This document shows positions 61,901-64,000 of a stretch of DNA of 64,000 bases, one piece after another. The stretch lies in the NCBI RefSeq assembly GCF_000317675.1, contig NC_019776.1:310001-374000 (forward strand), given 5' to 3'. Each line of letters starts with the position of its first letter. Position 1 is the first letter of the stretch. Source of the DNA: Cyanobacterium aponinum PCC 10605 (lineage in GTDB: Bacteria; Cyanobacteriota; Cyanobacteriia; Cyanobacteriales; Cyanobacteriaceae). The notes beneath the pieces are model-generated. The model worked only from the letters and a program-made list of their open reading frames with translations, was not told the origin of the DNA and ran no database searches. Made by a program: the position numbers and the translations under genes.

Positions 61901-62970
61901 AAAGGAGAACCATCTTGACGAGTAAGTAAAACCTGATCAAGAATATTTGTATCACCATTATTAGGATTATACTCAAATTTAACTAAACGGGGTTGTAAAT
62001 CAGGAATTAGATAGGTGCGAACTCTCTCCTCTACTCCATCATCGTTAATATCTCTATTTCCTGTTTCTGAAGGACCTAAATCCATATGAGTGAGAAATTC
62101 GTAATTCCCACTATCATTCATACCTAGGAAAGTTAACCCAGAAAAACCGCCTAAACGAATATCTCCTCTAGTTTGAGAAGTTCCAATAATGGGTAATTCT
62201 GATTCTTCAAAAAATGCTGTTTCTAAATTGGGTGAAGCATTATAGTTTTTGAATCCTAAAGGTACAATACCAGAAACAGTACCAGTGGTAACATCTACAA
62301 CTGCTAAAGCATTATTTTCTTGTAGTGTGACGTATGCAGTTTGAGAGTCAGCAGAAAAAGCAATATATTCAGGTTCTAAATCTTGAGAAACACTGGCATT
62401 TAAACCAAAAATGCGTACTCCCTGTGCGACTAAAGCATCTTTTTGACTGTCGAAAGCATTAAAATTAGCATTGGTAACAGAAGCATTTTCCACTCCTGTG
62501 CTTATATCAATAATACTAATTGAACCTTCAGGGTCAACGCTATAATCATCATTAGCCTCTCCCTCATTAGCGGTTAATACTTTCATTCCGTCTGGGGTGA
62601 ATGTCACCATGTCAGGTAATGCCCCAACAGTTACGGTATTAACGGGATTAACAGGGTTACTGAAATCACTATCGCTATTAAAGAAAGCAACACTACCGTT
62701 GTCGGTTTTTATATTAGCCTCGATCGCGATCGCAACTATACCATTTTTAACGGCAACACTGTTTGCGACTCCTCCTAAAGCTGAAGCGTCTATTTCCCCG
62801 ATTTTAACGGGGTTATTAGGGTTGGAAAGGTCTAAAACATCAACGGTGACAGCTTCGGCATTTACTACGAATAGACGGTTAGTAGAGGGATCAAACGCTG
62901 GGATTTCCGCCGCACCCTCATCAAACTGTCCTGTAGCATAAGTTCCTATCAAATTTAGATTAATTGTCAT
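55918..62970 (-). CDS. giant multidomain phosphoesterase (phytase-like, PhoX-like and 5'-nucleotidase regions)
   Basis: 2350 residues. Order: choice-of-anchor-I type propeller (from 1, resuming about 640-745 and 885-1050); esterase-like phytase domain (about 257-545, RGDIRLGGFSGLTFLG, FEAIAFQDGKVYAFVQSP) and CHRD domain (about 747-885, HIHEAMRGMNGGVVWDL) inserted in it; PhoX-like DUF839 region (about 1053-1541, ANHELGSEVGYAYT, FTGEETDGGSEF); UshA-type metallophosphoesterase plus 5'-nucleotidase C domain (about 1547-2193, AVGNHEFDAGPEAF); C-terminal YRF repeats (2210-2350). The usual first metal motif D-x-H is D-Q-E (HASDQEAG) and GHxH is GGSH, as in the HASDLEGG-type subfamily. No signal peptide. 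A Pho box upstream points to phosphate-starvation control. Confidence 0.88.
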   Translation of the reverse strand: MTINLNLIGTYATGQFDEGAAEIPAFDPSTNRLFVVNAEAVTVDVLDLSNPNNPVKIGEIDASALGGVANSVAVKNGIVAIAIEANIKTDNGSVAFFNSDSDFSNPVNPVNTVTVGALPDMVTFTPDGMKVLTANEGEANDDYSVDPEGSISIIDISTGVENASVTNANFNAFDSQKDALVAQGVRIFGLNASVSQDLEPEYIAFSADSQTAYVTLQENNALAVVDVTTGTVSGIVPLGFKNYNASPNLETAFFEESELPIIGTSQTRGDIRLGGFSGLTFLGMNDSGNYEFLTHMDLGPSETGNRDINDDGVEERVRTYLIPDLQPRLVKFEYNPNNGDTNILDQVLLTRQDGSPLTGLPNLPTDDGGRIPIDEDGNILDFDPLGADLEGLIQAPDGTFWAADEYRPALYKFSAEGVLIDRFVPEGLPAEVGTGVFPEAYNTRQANRGFEAIAFQDGKVYAFVQSPFDNPDSGETATTRILEFDPVSETVTGEYLYIQEDIGGGSDKIGDAVATNKNGEFLVIERDSSLEADSQKVIFRINLNDATNLQTLPDDVLEGDETFDSLTPEELAQKGINPVTKEVAINLTEIGYDFTDKPEGLTVIDETTIAVINDNDFDEAGIPIGLGIISLNNALDASNRDDSINIRNWPVFGMYQPDAIASYEVDGQTYLVTANEGDARIRPDGDLEDDQGNVIIEEGEIFNEENRINDIILDPVAFPNARQLQENDQLGRLNITNTLGVSDRAIFVAELTPDQEVPPAMSDAEGESFAFVDDNGFLNVELQVTGVDFGAVTGNPLTADTGDDVILLHIHEAMRGMNGGVVWDLLADPDTEILIDNEGNATLTSIWQESDIPKTPQGEDTNYYFNLHTERNPGGELRGQIQGEIAYEELYAYGSRSFSIWDSNGNLVFDSGDDFEQITASLIPDDFNSNNDENGSFDARSDDKGPEPEGVTVGEINGVPYAFVGLERVGGVMVYDISDPTDAKFVQYINNRDFSVDAQLEDGSPNPEAGDLGPEGLVFISAEDSPNGIPLLVVANEVSGTTSVYEIDDGFTRPNQPSQMKGLGDFVTEPVFTIGQIFNGSQGYYVPPGILDGLGAFALDEDTIRVLANHELGSEVGYAYTLANGTQLTGGRISFFDINKDTRQLEDVGQAYDTIINRAGEVVDEASDLDFMGLDRLCSAQYIEANQFGEGRGLVDGLFFTGEETDGGSEFVLDPETNTLYAVPWMGRAAWESVTELDTGTTDKVALLIGDDRGGAPLLLYVGEKGQGEGADILIRNGLAQGKLYVWVADSGETTPEQFNGTNEQRSGSFVEIDFYRPDLAGNGEYDELGFATQEKQDALAEEVGAFKFSRPEDLATSPDDGTVAVLASTGRDSLFPSDSWGTTYEIDADFSDLDNITAQLDVLYDGDDAGNGQFAGPDFGLRSPDNLEWADNGLIYIQEDRSIDEFGLTSGEEASIWELNPETGVLNRIAQIDRTAVPEGQTDGDPDDIGDWESSGIIDVSNLFDETPGSLFLFDVQAHSIRDGIIAEEGLVQGGQLAFLENTNPTFTLQLLHASDQEAGIPALQDAIGFSAVLNALDAQYLNTLKLSSGDLFIAGPFFNASRDIYGEVGIADILIQNELGWDAAAVGNHEFDAGPEAFYNAIAPNADIQGTGIDPTTGFTGANFPYLSTNLDYSTDSSDLKDLVVPAGEAPESASLTESVVVDVNGEQIGVIGAVVPYLPQIANIGGITMLTDPNSRDIEENAQAIADSVQPFVDELVAQGINKIVLMTHLQQFEVEQALASKLRHVDILMGGGSHRVMANDDDTLRQDETQTPPELLQPYPQVFQDADGNDIYLINTAANYRYVGQLIVDFDAEGNIISVGDESGAFATDIAGVDRLYEADITTFEQVKAVADPELVEIVDGVGDFINGKDGNIFGNTEVWLNGLRSSVRTEETNLGNLTADANLWYAEQYGLEIDISVKNGGGIRDQIGVSFIDGGTNELIQLPPQANPAVGKEEGDVSQLDIENSLRFDNKLSVADISAQGIKDLAEHLVAQWAEGATPGQFGQIGGFSFSFDPDNTPIEFTRNNDGDATGVATPGERIQNLVLNREDGTQEAIVVDGELVVDPSTTYKMVILDFLAGGGDGYPAFYFENVVRLDSLNPDSLPNNSDLPIAGEQDALAEYLAEFFPDGSQPFDQADTPIEEDTRIQNLNFREDTIIADPTDPLLDTTIYRFRTGEGTYIYVENEERQRILQGGFNFVEEGEAFKVALEDGENLEPIYRFRNNDLGGAYLYVGEAERQSIRQNFTNFIEEGLAFYTYGADAEQADDIFRFQTQPGGYIFVGDAERQSIVNSDFNFAQEGIAFEALA

Positions 62971-63051
62971 AAATATCCTTAATCTTGGTACTGAGGATTT
63001 ATCAAAACCTTAATTTTTGCAAGGTAGATCACCCTATAGAGTAACCAGAAG

Positions 63052-63081
63052 ATATTAAGTAAAAGTTAATAGATAGTTAAG
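63052..63081 (-). promoter_or_regulatory. Pho box upstream of the giant phosphoesterase
   Basis: Read on the minus strand: CTTAACTA-tct-ATTAACTT-tta-CTTAATAT, three PyTTAAPy-type octamers separated by exactly three bases (11-bp period), the SphR/PhoB operator structure described in cyanobacteria. It lies 82-111 bases before the start codon. Confidence 0.8.
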
Positions 63082-63142
63082 ACATGGATAAATTCACGAG
63101 GAAAATAATTAAAAAACAAACAATGGCAGTAAAAATCAAAAT

Positions 63143-63781
63143 TTATGGGGCTAATCTCCTAATTTCCCAATCATTATTATCTAATTTTGTATAGTAGAAG
63201 CGATCGTGAAGTCTATTTTCTCGTCCTTGCCAAAACTCAAAACTATTCGGCACTACCCGATAACCTCCCCAAGAAGCTGGAAGGGGAATTTCTTGATTAT
63301 GAAATTTCTGTTTAATTTCCTCAAACTGTAACTCCAATATTTTTCGAGAAGAAATTATACTACTTTGTTGAGAACACCATGCACCAATTTGACTGCCACG
63401 AGGACGAGTTGTAAAGTATTTCAGTGATTCCATAGTGGAAATTTTATCAGCACTGCCACAAATTTGTACTTGACGCTGTAAACCTATCCAAAAAAACAAT
63501 AGAGAAACTCGATTATTACCATTAATTTGAAGGGCTTTCCTACTTCCATAGTTGGTAAAAAAAACAAATCCCCTTCTATCAAAATATTTTAACAGGACAA
63601 TTCTTTGCGTTGGTTGTCCTTCTGGGGAAACAGTTGCTAAATTCATAGCATTAGGTTCGGGCAAATTAGCATCACAGGCTTGTTGAAACCATAATTCAAA
63701 TTGTTTAAAAGGATCTTCTTGTAGTTGTTTTCTTTGTAAACCATTGAGGGTATATTCGTTTCTTAAGTTTGCAAGATCCAT
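63143..63781 (-). CDS. pdxH: pyridoxamine 5'-phosphate oxidase
   Basis: 212 residues, typical length. It oxidises pyridoxine or pyridoxamine 5'-phosphate to pyridoxal phosphate using FMN. Family motifs: NLATVSPEGQPTQRIVLLKY, FVFFTNYGSRKALQI, VSLLFFWIGLQRQVQICG, RPRGSQIGAWCSQQSS and the C-terminal FEFWQGRENRLHDRF then WEIRRLAP. All in one frame. A single gene upstream of the Pho-box region on the same strand, with a spacer of about 60 bases holding the Pho box promoter. Confidence 0.97.
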   Translation of the reverse strand: MDLANLRNEYTLNGLQRKQLQEDPFKQFELWFQQACDANLPEPNAMNLATVSPEGQPTQRIVLLKYFDRRGFVFFTNYGSRKALQINGNNRVSLLFFWIGLQRQVQICGSADKISTMESLKYFTTRPRGSQIGAWCSQQSSIISSRKILELQFEEIKQKFHNQEIPLPASWGGYRVVPNSFEFWQGRENRLHDRFYYTKLDNNDWEIRRLAP

Positions 63782-64000
63782 GATATTTTATAACAAAACT
63801 TTCTCTTAATCCCATTATCTCACTAATGCAGAATAAGGGGCAAAGCTAGGCAGGGCTGATTCATTCTAAAATTTTCTGGTTAAGGCAGGGAATAGGCAAA
63901 AGGCAAAGGTAAATAGTCGATAGTTAACCTGAGTTCGGGATAAATTTTCATCTATGAATGATGGAGAAAAAGGCAAAGGGCAAGAGGCAAGAGGCAAGAG
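63782..64000. repeat. spacer with family A element running off the window
   Basis: From 63927, CCTGAGTTCGGGATAAATTT and the following GGCAAGAGGCAAGAGGCAAG run match 49259-49320 almost exactly. The right end lies beyond the window. No gene in the stretch. Confidence 0.7.

Overview
This window is a piece of an AT-rich cyanobacterial chromosome. The call rests on apcE (phycobilisome core-membrane linker), psaF and psaJ (photosystem I), ccmO (beta-carboxysome shell), a probable photosystem I accumulation factor, and frequent HIP1 octamers (GCGATCGC). Gene content and base composition suggest a unicellular Geminocystis/Cyanobacterium-like lineage; that part is inference.

Layout. Positions 1-3520 are accessory: a gene cut by the left edge (TPM/Psb32-like), then toxin-antitoxin (TA) loci. 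These are an intact hicB-hicA pair, a PemK/MazF-type toxin broken by a one-base frameshift next to an intact antitoxin, a TumE-like pair, a HicB relic and a truncated endonuclease-like gene. Positions 3543-42764 are mostly core genome: apcE, hemB, a Ser/Thr kinase, a YdcF-type protein, a SulP transporter, a GH10-like secreted protein, a CocE/NonD hydrolase, a His-rich COG0523 GTPase, a WecA-like transferase, psaFJ, tsaD, a J-domain/TPR protein, hisZ, an ExoD-like protein, an aldo/keto reductase, a DUF2993 protein, argH, uppS, recJ, thiC with a TPP riboswitch, ccmO, DUF3143 and J-domain genes, topA, an AbrB-type membrane protein and a Na+/H+ antiporter. Intergenic spaces here carry repeat families. 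One family has terminal inverted repeats beginning CCTGAGTTCGG, and two copies are flanked by 9-bp target duplications, so they are MITE-like.

Positions 43064-48606 form an accessory island. A decayed RelE-type TA locus precedes a coiled-coil protein, a 1046-residue FtsK/SpoIIIE-type ATPase with three ATPase-like segments (only the middle one canonical), an inserted MntA-HepT TA pair, and two WXG100-sized proteins, one with a WEG motif and a C-terminal YxxxE. This looks like a minimal type VII secretion-like (ESX-like) module. The mntA-hepT insertion is bracketed by two diverged copies of the ATPase gene's 3' end.

Positions 48978-63081 hold an adhE relic and two giant exoprotein genes. One encodes a 1947-residue nuclease with two endonuclease/exonuclease/phosphatase domains, Calx-beta, cadherin-like and RTX repeats. 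The other encodes a 2350-residue protein combining a choice-of-anchor propeller, esterase-like phytase, CHRD, PhoX-like (DUF839) and UshA-like 5'-nucleotidase regions. Neither has an N-terminal signal peptide, and they share a nearly identical C-terminal three-repeat domain. The second is preceded by a three-repeat Pho box with perfect 11-bp periodicity. Together they suggest phosphate scavenging from extracellular DNA and organic phosphates through type I secretion. pdxH and another repeat element close the window. I saw no tRNA, rRNA, CRISPR array or intact transposase gene.
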